Below, in pieces: positions 7,790-14,997 of a stretch of 46,890 bases of DNA. The translations under genes and the position numbers were made by a program. Positions within the stretch are counted from its first letter, which is position 1. Each line of letters opens with the position of its first letter. The stretch spans positions 1-46,890 of the forward strand of contig CAMWUK010000020.1 in the NCBI GenBank assembly GCA_947177415.1. Direction: 5' to 3'. The notes beneath the pieces were generated by a model. The model had not been told where the DNA came from and made no database searches. It saw only the letters and a program-made list of their open reading frames with translations. The DNA is from an uncultured Clostridiaceae bacterium (GTDB lineage: Bacteria > Bacillota > Clostridia > Lachnospirales > Lachnospiraceae).

Positions 7790-7818
7790 ATTATAATCCA
7801 ATCAAATTTTGTATACAA
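7790..7818 (-). promoter_or_regulatory. Sigma-A promoter of pta
   Basis: On the minus strand, TTGTAT and TATAAT are exactly 17 bases apart. The pta ATG is about 44 bp downstream, preceded by GAGGTGG. Confidence 0.7.
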
Positions 7819-7873
7819 GATTAATTTTTTTATATGTTGCACAAATTTTAATACAAATTTTATCCCTTGTATC

Positions 7874-8010
7874 GTAACAGTTCAGACAGAGTCTAACCTG
7901 TTACACAAAATTGGGCAAGCTTCGCATTATAAATTGCCCAATTCTAATCCTGTTTTAGTTTTTCTTACGGTCTTTAAAGCAAAGTGTGCAAGACCTGCCT
8001 GAACTGTTAC
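7874..8010. repeat. Three-hairpin repeat, copy 2 (R7)
   Basis: The unit begins GTAACAGTTCAGAC and ends CTGAACTGTTAC, with the same three-hairpin order as R5 and R8. The central AATTGGGCAA/TTGCCCAATT stem is intact. The third hairpin is shortened to GTCTT/AAGAC, and the first hairpin keeps two mismatches. Confidence 0.85.
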
Positions 8011-8011
8011 C

Positions 8012-8040
8012 TTGAATCTTCATCCTTTCAAGGCTATAAT
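8012..8040 (+). promoter_or_regulatory. Sigma-A promoter of tmcAL
   Basis: TTGAAT and TATAAT are exactly 17 bases apart on the plus strand, starting right after the end of repeat R7 and about 100 bp upstream of the tmcAL ATG. The end palindrome at 8060-8097 therefore falls in the expected 5' leader. Confidence 0.65.
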
Positions 8041-8059
8041 AACAATAGTGTACACAAAT

Positions 8060-8097
8060 GTAACTATTCATAGTTCTGAACTGTTACGAACAGTTAC
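8060..8097. repeat. Isolated end palindrome in the tmcAL leader
   Basis: GTAACTATTCA and TGAACTGTTAC-type arms around TAGTTC form a hairpin, followed by an additional GAACAGTTAC. It is the minimal form of the repeat family seen also at 17170, 23382 and 32899. Confidence 0.7.
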
Positions 8098-8140
8098 AGT
8101 ATAACATATATTTTATGAATTTCAAAGGAGAGAATATCCC

Positions 8141-9370
8141 ATGAAAACAGTTGGTATCATTGCAGAATATAATCCTTTCCACAATGGACATCTCTATCAC
8201 ATTACAGAAGCAAAACGCCTTACAAATGCAGATTATGCAGTTGTTGTAATGAGCGGAAACTTTGTACAGAGAGGTACTCCTGCCATATTAGACAAGTATA
8301 GCCGTACAAAAATGGCTTTATCCTGTGGTGCGGATCTTGTGTTTGAACTTCCTGTGCAATATGCCACTGCTACTGCAGAACTCTTTGCCCATGGAGCTGT
8401 GTCTTTACTAAACAGCTTGGGTTTTGTGGATTATTTATGCTTTGGAAGTGAGCATACTACCCTCTCTGATTACCAGAAATTGGCACAATTATTAGAAAAG
8501 CCACCTTGGGAATTCCAAGAATTACTTACGCATTTCCAAAAACAAAATGATTCTTATCCAGTTGCCAGAAGTAAGGCTCTTCATGCTTTCTATGCCAAAG
8601 AACAGGACATGGATATCCTTTCCTTTCTTTCCAAGCCAAATACTATTCTTGGAATTGCGTATATACAAGCATTATTACGTCTTTCTTCCAATATTATTCC
8701 AGTCACTTTAAAAAGAACGGATAAGGGATATCACTCTACCGAATTAGAACATTCCATTGCTTCTGCCTCAGGAATCCGCAAAGCATATCAGGAGCAGAAA
8801 TCCCTTAGTTCTCTTTCAGATTATATTCCTGATGCTGCCTTTTCTATACTACAAAAACAGGAAAAGAAAACTTTTCCACTGGAAATGAATGATTTTAGCA
8901 GCTTACTTTATTATAGACTTAACTCTAACCCACCCAAGAAACGATACACAGATATTTCTGTGGATTTTTGGAACCGTATTTACAAATCCTATAACTACTG
9001 CACTTCTTTTTCCCAGCTTTGTGATACCATAAAATGCAAAAATCTGGTGTATTCCAGTGTATGCCGCAATCTCCTTCATATCCTTCTTGATACTTCTACT
9101 CCAGATAAGAAGGATATCCCTGGTTATTTGCGGTTACTAGGATTGAGAAAAGAGGCAAGCTGGCTGTTAAAGTCCAAAAGCCAAGCCTCTAATGGTCCAT
9201 CCGTCCCAATTATTACAAAAGTTGCAGATGCCAAAAAAATCTTATCTGCAAAAGAATATGCTCTTTTTGAAGAAGATATAAGAGCCTCTCATTTATATTA
9301 TCATATTTGCCATGAAAAGTTTGGTTATTGTGCAAAATCAGAATATCAGCAAAGTCCTATTGTTTTATAA
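8141..9370 (+). CDS. tmcAL: tRNA(Met) cytidine acetate ligase (YlbM family)
   Basis: The family uses acetate and ATP to form N4-acetylcytidine at the wobble position of elongator tRNA(Met). The 409-residue protein has the nucleotidyltransferase signature NPFHNGH at residues 11-17, then VVVMSGNFVQRGTPA and SIASASGIRKA, the family's usual blocks. The ATG follows AAAGGAGAG. It is the only long plus-strand gene here and stands between repeats: its promoter follows R7 and its stop is 8 bp before R8. The assignment rests on the YlbM/TmcAL signature and length. Confidence 0.93.
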   Translation: MKTVGIIAEYNPFHNGHLYHITEAKRLTNADYAVVVMSGNFVQRGTPAILDKYSRTKMALSCGADLVFELPVQYATATAELFAHGAVSLLNSLGFVDYLCFGSEHTTLSDYQKLAQLLEKPPWEFQELLTHFQKQNDSYPVARSKALHAFYAKEQDMDILSFLSKPNTILGIAYIQALLRLSSNIIPVTLKRTDKGYHSTELEHSIASASGIRKAYQEQKSLSSLSDYIPDAAFSILQKQEKKTFPLEMNDFSSLLYYRLNSNPPKKRYTDISVDFWNRIYKSYNYCTSFSQLCDTIKCKNLVYSSVCRNLLHILLDTSTPDKKDIPGYLRLLGLRKEASWLLKSKSQASNGPSVPIITKVADAKKILSAKEYALFEEDIRASHLYYHICHEKFGYCAKSEYQQSPIVL

Positions 9371-9377
9371 TAGTTCA

Positions 9378-9510
9378 TAACAGTTCAGCCGGGAGGCTGA
9401 ACTGTTACGGAACCATGCAAGCTTCGCATATAAATTGCCCAATTCCAACCCTGTTTTAGTTTTTTTTACGGTCTGCACAGCGGAGTGTGCAGACCTACCT
9501 GAACAGTTAC
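9378..9510. repeat. Three-hairpin repeat, copy 3 (R8)
   Basis: The unit opens with the hairpin AACAGTTCAGCC/GGCTGAACTGTT and ends in CTACCTGAACAGTTAC after the stem GGTCTGCACA/TGTGCAGACC. The middle hairpin has lost most of its left arm compared with copies at 6491 and 7874, but keeps TTGCCCAATTCC. It sits between the convergent ends of tmcAL and pepF, and its last bases supply the pepF stop codon. Confidence 0.85.
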
Positions 9511-11321
9511 AATAGTTCTTCCATCTGATCCAGCAAATCAGCAAAGACATTTAATGCCTCCTGGATAGGTTCTTTTTTGCCCATATCTACACCAGCACCT
9601 TTTAGGAGAGAAATTGGGTCCATAGAACCTCCACCACTTAAGAATTTATCTATATAGTCTCTTACAGCAACTTCTCCTTCTTTTAGTATTCTGGCAGATA
9701 AAGCAATTGCTGCAGAATAGCCAGTTGCATACTGGTACACATAGAAAGATGTGTAAAAATGAGGAATTCTTGCCCATTCCATGTCATTCTCCTCATCCAC
9801 AACAACATTTTCTCCAAAATATTTTACATTCAAGTCATTATATATTTCACACAGTTTTTTCGCTGGAAGTGGTTCTTTGTTCTCTGCTATATGGTGGGTA
9901 ATCTTCTCAAATTCTGCAAACATGGTCTGTCGGAAAAGGGTAGTCCGGAATTGCTCTAAATAATAATTTAATAAAAATGCTTTTCTTCCTTTATCCTTAG
10001 TTTTCTTTAATAAATCATGAATCAAAAGTGCCTCATTGCAAGTAGAAGCCACTTCTGCCACAAAAATTTGATATCCGGCACAAATTATCGGTTGATTTTT
10101 ATCAGAATAATAAGAATGTATCGCATGTCCCATTTCATGTGCAAGAGTAAATACACTGTTCAAATTTTCCTGATGATTTAAAAGTACATAAGGATGTGTG
10201 CCATAAGCTCCCCATGAATATGCTCCACTTCTTTTTCCTACATTTTCATACACATCAATCCAACGATTATCAAATCCCTCTTTTAATATATTCTGGTACT
10301 CACTGCCGAGTGGTTTTAATCCCTCCAAAACCATTTTTTTGGCAGTTTCGTAATCAATTTTCCCCATATTATCTTCCACAATAGGCACATACAAATCATA
10401 CATGTGCAGTTCATCTACTCCAAGTGCCTTTTTCCGAATATCCATATAACGGTGAAGCTGTGGCAAATTCTCATGGACAACTGTAATTAAATTATCATAC
10501 ACCTCTTCCGGAATATCACTGCCATCCAGCTTCATAGCAAGAGAAGAGGAATATTTTCTGGCTCTGGCATAAAAAATATCCTGTTTTATATTTGCACCAA
10601 ATGTAGCCGCAAGAGTATTTTGAAAGGACTGATATACACTGTAAAGACTTTTAAAAGCATCTTTTCGTATCCTGCGGTTCTTTTGCTGTAAAAGCTGGAT
10701 AATAGAACCATGGGTAATTTGAATCTTTTCCCCTTTCTCACCTTCTATGGAAGGGAATTTTACATCTGCATTATTGAACATCGAGAAAATATTACCCGCA
10801 CTATCTAGTGCTTCTTGTCCACTTGCCAGCAACTCTTCCATTTCTATAGATAAGCTATGTTCCTTACTTCTGATAATTTCATAAAAAAATCTACGATATC
10901 CTTCTTCTTTCTCAGGTATCTTCTTAAAAAAGCCTTCTGTAATTTCTTTATAGTGTATTTCCTCTGTACCTAAAATCTCTGGCTCTAAAAAAGCAACACT
11001 TTCCTTATATTTTGCCATAAGTGTATCTGCACGTTCCGATAATCCTTGGTATTTGCTGTTCGTAGTGTCTTCATGATATTTCTGTCCAGCATAAACATAA
11101 ACACGCTCCAACATAAGGTTTGCTTTTTCATATACTTCAAAAAAGTCTGCCATACGCTCCACATTGTCAAATAAGGTTCCTTTATAACTTGCAAGTGCAT
11201 CACATACTTCATCTAACTTCTTAAATTCTTCTTCCCATGCCTCATCTGTAGCAAACAAATCTTCCATAGCCCAAGTATCTTGTTTATTTACTTCTTCTCT
11301 TTTTTTTAATGTTTCTGACAT
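9507..11321 (-). CDS. pepF: Oligoendopeptidase F
   Basis: PepF is a cytosolic M3-family zinc metallopeptidase that cuts short oligopeptides. The 604-residue protein has the N-terminal domain and the catalytic HEMGH at residues 395-399 (in LAHEMGHAIHSYYS). The third ligand region is EVASTCNEALL, and the substrate loop has GGGSMDP. Length is normal for PepF. A ribosome-binding site AAGGAG lies 8 bp before the ATG. The stop codon TAA is formed by the repeat end GTAACTGTTC joined to the last Leu codon, so the annotated terminus coincides with a repeat junction. The frameshifted Rpn gene lies only 38 bp upstream. Confidence 0.97.
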   Translation of the reverse strand: MSETLKKREEVNKQDTWAMEDLFATDEAWEEEFKKLDEVCDALASYKGTLFDNVERMADFFEVYEKANLMLERVYVYAGQKYHEDTTNSKYQGLSERADTLMAKYKESVAFLEPEILGTEEIHYKEITEGFFKKIPEKEEGYRRFFYEIIRSKEHSLSIEMEELLASGQEALDSAGNIFSMFNNADVKFPSIEGEKGEKIQITHGSIIQLLQQKNRRIRKDAFKSLYSVYQSFQNTLAATFGANIKQDIFYARARKYSSSLAMKLDGSDIPEEVYDNLITVVHENLPQLHRYMDIRKKALGVDELHMYDLYVPIVEDNMGKIDYETAKKMVLEGLKPLGSEYQNILKEGFDNRWIDVYENVGKRSGAYSWGAYGTHPYVLLNHQENLNSVFTLAHEMGHAIHSYYSDKNQPIICAGYQIFVAEVASTCNEALLIHDLLKKTKDKGRKAFLLNYYLEQFRTTLFRQTMFAEFEKITHHIAENKEPLPAKKLCEIYNDLNVKYFGENVVVDEENDMEWARIPHFYTSFYVYQYATGYSAAIALSARILKEGEVAVRDYIDKFLSGGGSMDPISLLKGAGVDMGKKEPIQEALNVFADLLDQMEELL

Positions 11322-11359
11322 ATTCTGACTCCTTCCTATTTTCTATCCCTTTCCCTTTA

Positions 11360-12170
11360 TTATTGTAATGTTACCAGTTTTTCGTTTTCAGCAAGCATTT
11401 TTACCTCATCAACCATCAATCCTGTGTATTCCGCAATTTCTTCTATTGGCAGTCTACCACCTTTCAACATTCGTAATGCAATCTCTCTCTTTTCACTATC
11501 TATCAAATCTTCCATAATCTTACACATCTCTTCCACTCCTTTCTCATCTTCTTTAAAATATCTCATTTTATCCGCTAAAAGTTTATAATACATATCCTCT
11601 GGATTGGTACATGAAAAATCATGCATCAATTTTCCTAATGGTGATTCATCCTGATATGATCCATTCACATATATAATATGTGCTTCATCTCCGAATAACT
11701 CTCCTGTTTCTTTTATAACACGGTCAATATGATAAAGTGGCTTATTGTAACCAATCACATCATTTTCTGTTATAAAAATAACGTATGTTTCGGGTAGTTC
11801 TTCAAACTCTGTACCTGTTGGAAGAGATTTCGTATCTATCACGCTACTGTTGTATCTCGCTCTTTTAGGAATTGCTCCTTTATCATTTCTCTGCACCTCA
11901 ATGTTATATTTTTTTTCCAATGGTATCAATAGCATACACATCAAGCCTTACAGATCGTCCTTCTAAATTTTTAATACCATATTGTGTCTGTGCAGTCTGT
12001 ACCTTTAAATCTGGCTTATCCATTATGATATGTAAAATAAGTTCTATACATTCATAATCATCCTCAAAGACCTTGCTCATAAAATCATCATCAAGCAAGC
12101 GGAACTCTTTAATTTTTTGTAGAATTTCCTGTTTTGTTTTTTTAGTATTTGCCATATTCATTCTACCCAC
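11360..12170 (-). pseudogene. Frameshifted PD-(D/E)XK (Rpn/YhgA-type) nuclease-transposase family gene
   Basis: Two frames together make one protein. The upstream part (from about 12170; the ATG near 12161 is more likely) ends SVRLDVYAIDTIGKK, and the downstream part continues YNIEVQRNDKGAIPKRARYN. The combined motif LDVYAID...YNIEVQ gives the Asp and ExQ of the PD-(D/E)XK fold. The break is exactly at a run of eight A on the coding strand (11909-11916). A single-base length change or slippage on this run restores the frame, so it may still be expressed. The C-terminal region (RLPIEEIAEYTGLMVDEVKML) resembles the usual tail. It has its own promoter at 12183-12211 and does not belong functionally to its neighbours. 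No terminal inverted repeats were seen around it. Confidence 0.75.
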
Positions 12171-12182
12171 TTTCTTATTGTC

Positions 12183-12211
12183 ATACTATCATACAACAAT
12201 CTTTATTTCAA
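12183..12211 (-). promoter_or_regulatory. Probable promoter of the Rpn-type gene
   Basis: On the minus strand, TTGAAA and TAGTAT are 17 bases apart, about 20-30 bp upstream of the gene start. The region also holds a hairpin ACAATCTT/AAGATTGT covering the -35 side, which may reduce its activity. Confidence 0.5.
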
Positions 12212-12249
12212 GATTGTTCTACAATGAACTTTTAAAGTTTAAACAATAA

Positions 12250-12274
12250 AAAGCAGGTATTTTACATACCTGCT
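12250..12274 (-). terminator. Intrinsic terminator after nfnB
   Basis: On the minus strand, arms AAGCAGGTA and TACCTGCTT with a 7-nt loop are followed by TTTATTG. It lies about 20 bp beyond the nfnB stop. Confidence 0.85.
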
Positions 12275-12291
12275 TAAAATATCATACCTAA

Positions 12292-13677
12292 CTATGATAA
12301 GTATTCGTCAATTCCTGCTGCTGCTGCCTTACCAGCACCCATTGCAAGAATTACAGTAGCTGCACCAGTTACGGCATCACCACCAGCATATACACCCTCT
12401 TTTGTTGTTGCACCATTTTCCTCGTTTGCAACGATACATTTCCATTTATTTACATCTAATCCTTCTGTAGTAGAAGAAATCAAAGGATTTGGACTTGTAC
12501 CAAGGGACATAATAACAGTATCTACATCTAAAACATATTCGGAACCTGGAATTACAATTGGTCTTCTTCTTCCTGACTCATCAGGCTCGCCAAGTTCCAT
12601 CTTTACAATCTTCATACCACTAACATGACCATTTTCATCTACTAAAATCTCAGTAGGATTGCAAAGCAAATCAAAGACAATTCCTTCTTCTTTTGCATGA
12701 TGTACTTCTTCCACACGGGCAGGAAGTTCTTCTTCACTTCTACGGTAAACAATATGAACCTCTGCACCTAGACGAAGAGCTGTTCTTGCCGCATCCATAG
12801 CTACATTTCCACCGCCAACAACAGCAACTTTCTTTCCACCAATAATTGGAGTTGCATAATTTTCATCAAATGCCTTCATAAGATTACTTCTTGTTAAATA
12901 TTCATTGGCAGAAAATACACCATTTGCGTTCTCACCAGGAATTCCCATAAACTTAGGAAGTCCTGCACCAGATCCTATAAATACAGCATCAAATCCTTCT
13001 TCCTTCATAAGTTCTTCAATGGTTGTTGCCTTACCAATGACCACATTTGTTTCAATCTTAACGCCTAATTTCTTTACATTCTCTACTTCTGTTGCTACAA
13101 CTGTATTCTTTGGCAGACGGAATTCTGGAATACCGTAAGATAATACGCCACCTGCTTCATGTAGAGCCTCAAATATAGTTACATCATAACCTTTCTTTGC
13201 CAAATCTCCAGCACAGGTTAATCCAGCAGGACCAGAACCAATCACAGCAACCTTTTTGCCATTCTTTTCATCTGCTGCCTTAGGTATTACATTATTCTCC
13301 CTTGCCCAGTCAGCAACAAAACGTTCCAGCTTACCAATAGATACTGCTTCGCCTTTTACGCCGCGGACACACTTACTCTCACACTGGGATTCCTGTGGAC
13401 ATACACGTCCACATACTGCTGGAAGTGCAGAATATTCACTAATTACTCCATAAGCAGTCTCAATATTTCCAGCTTCCACTTCCTTAATAAATCCAGGAAT
13501 ATCAATATTTACCGGACAGCCTGTTATACATCTTGCATTCTTACACTTTAAGCATCTGGTAGCTTCTGCCATTGCTTCTTCTAAATTATATCCTAAACAA
13601 ACTTCTTGGAAGTTTGCAGCTCTAACTTTAGGATCTTGTTCTCTTACTGGTACTCTTTTTAAAACATCTACTTCCAT
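12292..13677 (-). CDS. nfnB: NADPH-dependent glutamate synthase small-subunit-like / NfnB flavoprotein
   Basis: The 461-residue flavoprotein belongs to the GltD/GltA family. The N-terminal iron-sulfur motifs are CLKCKNARCITGCPVNIDIPG and CGRVCPQESQCESKC. The first dinucleotide site is GSGPAGLTCAGDLAKKG (FAD) and the second GGGNVAMDAARTALRLGAE (NAD(P)H). The ATG overlaps the last base of the stop of the upstream gene (TAATG) and has GGAGG at good spacing. The adjacent FNR-like gene makes this the NfnAB arrangement, which in anaerobes couples NADH and ferredoxin to NADP by electron bifurcation. Sulfide dehydrogenase (SudAB) or a glutamate synthase role is an alternative that sequence alone does not exclude. 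No large glutamate synthase subunit is nearby. Confidence 0.88.
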   Translation of the reverse strand: MEVDVLKRVPVREQDPKVRAANFQEVCLGYNLEEAMAEATRCLKCKNARCITGCPVNIDIPGFIKEVEAGNIETAYGVISEYSALPAVCGRVCPQESQCESKCVRGVKGEAVSIGKLERFVADWARENNVIPKAADEKNGKKVAVIGSGPAGLTCAGDLAKKGYDVTIFEALHEAGGVLSYGIPEFRLPKNTVVATEVENVKKLGVKIETNVVIGKATTIEELMKEEGFDAVFIGSGAGLPKFMGIPGENANGVFSANEYLTRSNLMKAFDENYATPIIGGKKVAVVGGGNVAMDAARTALRLGAEVHIVYRRSEEELPARVEEVHHAKEEGIVFDLLCNPTEILVDENGHVSGMKIVKMELGEPDESGRRRPIVIPGSEYVLDVDTVIMSLGTSPNPLISSTTEGLDVNKWKCIVANEENGATTKEGVYAGGDAVTGAATVILAMGAGKAAAAGIDEYLS

Positions 13678-14567
13678 TATTTGTTTCCTCCACATCCGCA
13701 ACCACCATTACTATGAGTTGCTCCTTCTTTTAATTTCAGCATTGCCCTGCCTTCTTCTGTCTTGTACATCTGCTGGCGTTTCATTGATTCGTCAAAGTCT
13801 ACCAAATGACCATCAAACTCCGGACCATCAACACAGGCAAATTTCACTTCCCCGCCTACAGTAAGACGACATGCTCCACACATACCCGTTCCATCTACCA
13901 TAATAGGATTCATACTTACAATTGTCTTGATTCCAAGCTCTTTTGTAAGCAGACTTACAAACTTCATCATAATAACAGGTCCGATAGCAACAACCAAATC
14001 ATATTTCTTGCCTTGGTTGTTCACTAAATCTTTAATTTGATCATTTACATTGCCATGAAATCCGTATGAACCATCATCCGTACATACATAAGTATTGGCA
14101 GCAACTTTTTTCATCTGCTCTTCCAAAATAATCAAATCTTTGTTTCTTGCACCAATAATACAATCTACGTCATATCCCTGTTCCTTCATCCACTTTACCT
14201 GCGGATATACCGGAGCAGTACCTACACCACCAGCAACAAATAAAATGTTCTTCTTCTTTAATTCTTCTGGTGCTTCGTCTATTAATTCTGATTTACATCC
14301 AAGAGGTCCTACAAAATCACGGAATGCATCTCCCTCTTTGTACTCAGCCATAAGCTGAGTTGATGCCCCCACTACCTGAAATACAATCGTTACAGTTCCA
14401 GCTTCTCTATCGTAGTCACATACTGTCAAAGGGATTCTCTCACCCTTTTCATCCATCTTGACAATAACAAACTGCCCTGGATAACAATGTTTTGCAACTC
14501 TGGGAGCTTCTATGTCCATTAAGTAAATGTTATTTGCCAAGGTTTCTTTCTTCACAATCTTATACAT
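13677..14567 (-). CDS. nfnA: FAD/NAD-binding subunit, NfnA / sulfide-dihydroorotate dehydrogenase type
   Basis: The 296-residue protein is of the ferredoxin-NADP reductase fold family: the N-terminal FAD domain has PGQFVIVKMDEKGERIPLTVCD, the NAD domain has FVAGGVGTAPVYPQ, and a [2Fe-2S] cluster is bound by MCGACRLTVGGEVKFACVDGPEFDGH. Start: the ATG after GGAGGCAT, preferred over an extension of 9 codons. An odd C-terminal tail NGGCGCGGNK adds two cysteines. It overlaps nfnB by one base and is driven from the promoter near 14730. The pair acts as a complex in the cytosol; see the nfnB entry for alternatives. Confidence 0.88.
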   Translation of the reverse strand: MYKIVKKETLANNIYLMDIEAPRVAKHCYPGQFVIVKMDEKGERIPLTVCDYDREAGTVTIVFQVVGASTQLMAEYKEGDAFRDFVGPLGCKSELIDEAPEELKKKNILFVAGGVGTAPVYPQVKWMKEQGYDVDCIIGARNKDLIILEEQMKKVAANTYVCTDDGSYGFHGNVNDQIKDLVNNQGKKYDLVVAIGPVIMMKFVSLLTKELGIKTIVSMNPIMVDGTGMCGACRLTVGGEVKFACVDGPEFDGHLVDFDESMKRQQMYKTEEGRAMLKLKEGATHSNGGCGCGGNK

Positions 14568-14712
14568 GAATATGCCTCCATCTTTTCGCCACAAGGACTT
14601 TATTCTAATACATAATTTTTTTCTTCGGTAATCTTTTCATTATGTATTTCTTTGCAATTATTATCATTTCAACAGCAACAAAGGAAATGACAATTTTCTG
14701 CATTTATGTTTT

Positions 14713-14741
14713 ATTATATCTTATATTTTCATAAAAGTCTA
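14713..14741 (-). promoter_or_regulatory. Probable promoter of nfnAB
   Basis: On the minus strand, TAGACT and a perfect TATAAT are 17 bases apart. The leader to the nfnA ATG is about 145 nt. Nothing else is evident in that stretch, which is followed upstream by repeat R9. Confidence 0.45.
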
Positions 14742-14769
14742 TAATTTTCTATCTACCATGATTCATATT

Positions 14770-14956
14770 CTAAGAGTTCAGCCGGGTTCATTCATAAAGT
14801 GCCAGAATATACAAATTGACTAAAAATATTCTTTTTGGCTGGACACTTTATTCATGAATGGCGTTAAGCACATAAAAGTATATGCACAAATTGCCCTCTA
14901 TGAGCAAGCTCACTTGTGCAATTTGCACATATACTTTTACCCAGCTGAACTGTTAC
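14770..14956. repeat. Composite intergenic repeat without the 160-nt unit (R9)
   Basis: Read on the minus strand it starts GTAACAGTTCAGC and contains a 21-bp hairpin, arms beginning AAAAGTATATGTGC, with a nested GAGC/GCTC. Next is GTGCTTAACGCC, then a second stem TTCATGAATAAAGTG/CACTTTATGAATGAA, and it ends GGCTGAACTC. The same framework is present at 1950-2279, where the 160-nt unit occupies the second stem. It lies between the recG 3' end and the nfnAB promoter. Confidence 0.85.
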
Positions 14957-14997
14957 TTCATATTCTAACAGAATATGTAAAGTAAGAATACTATTTG

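Noticed and set aside
11360-12170. An insertion sequence boundary around the Rpn-type gene
   Set aside because: No terminal inverted repeats or target duplication could be seen at either side, only its own promoter and the nfnB terminator.
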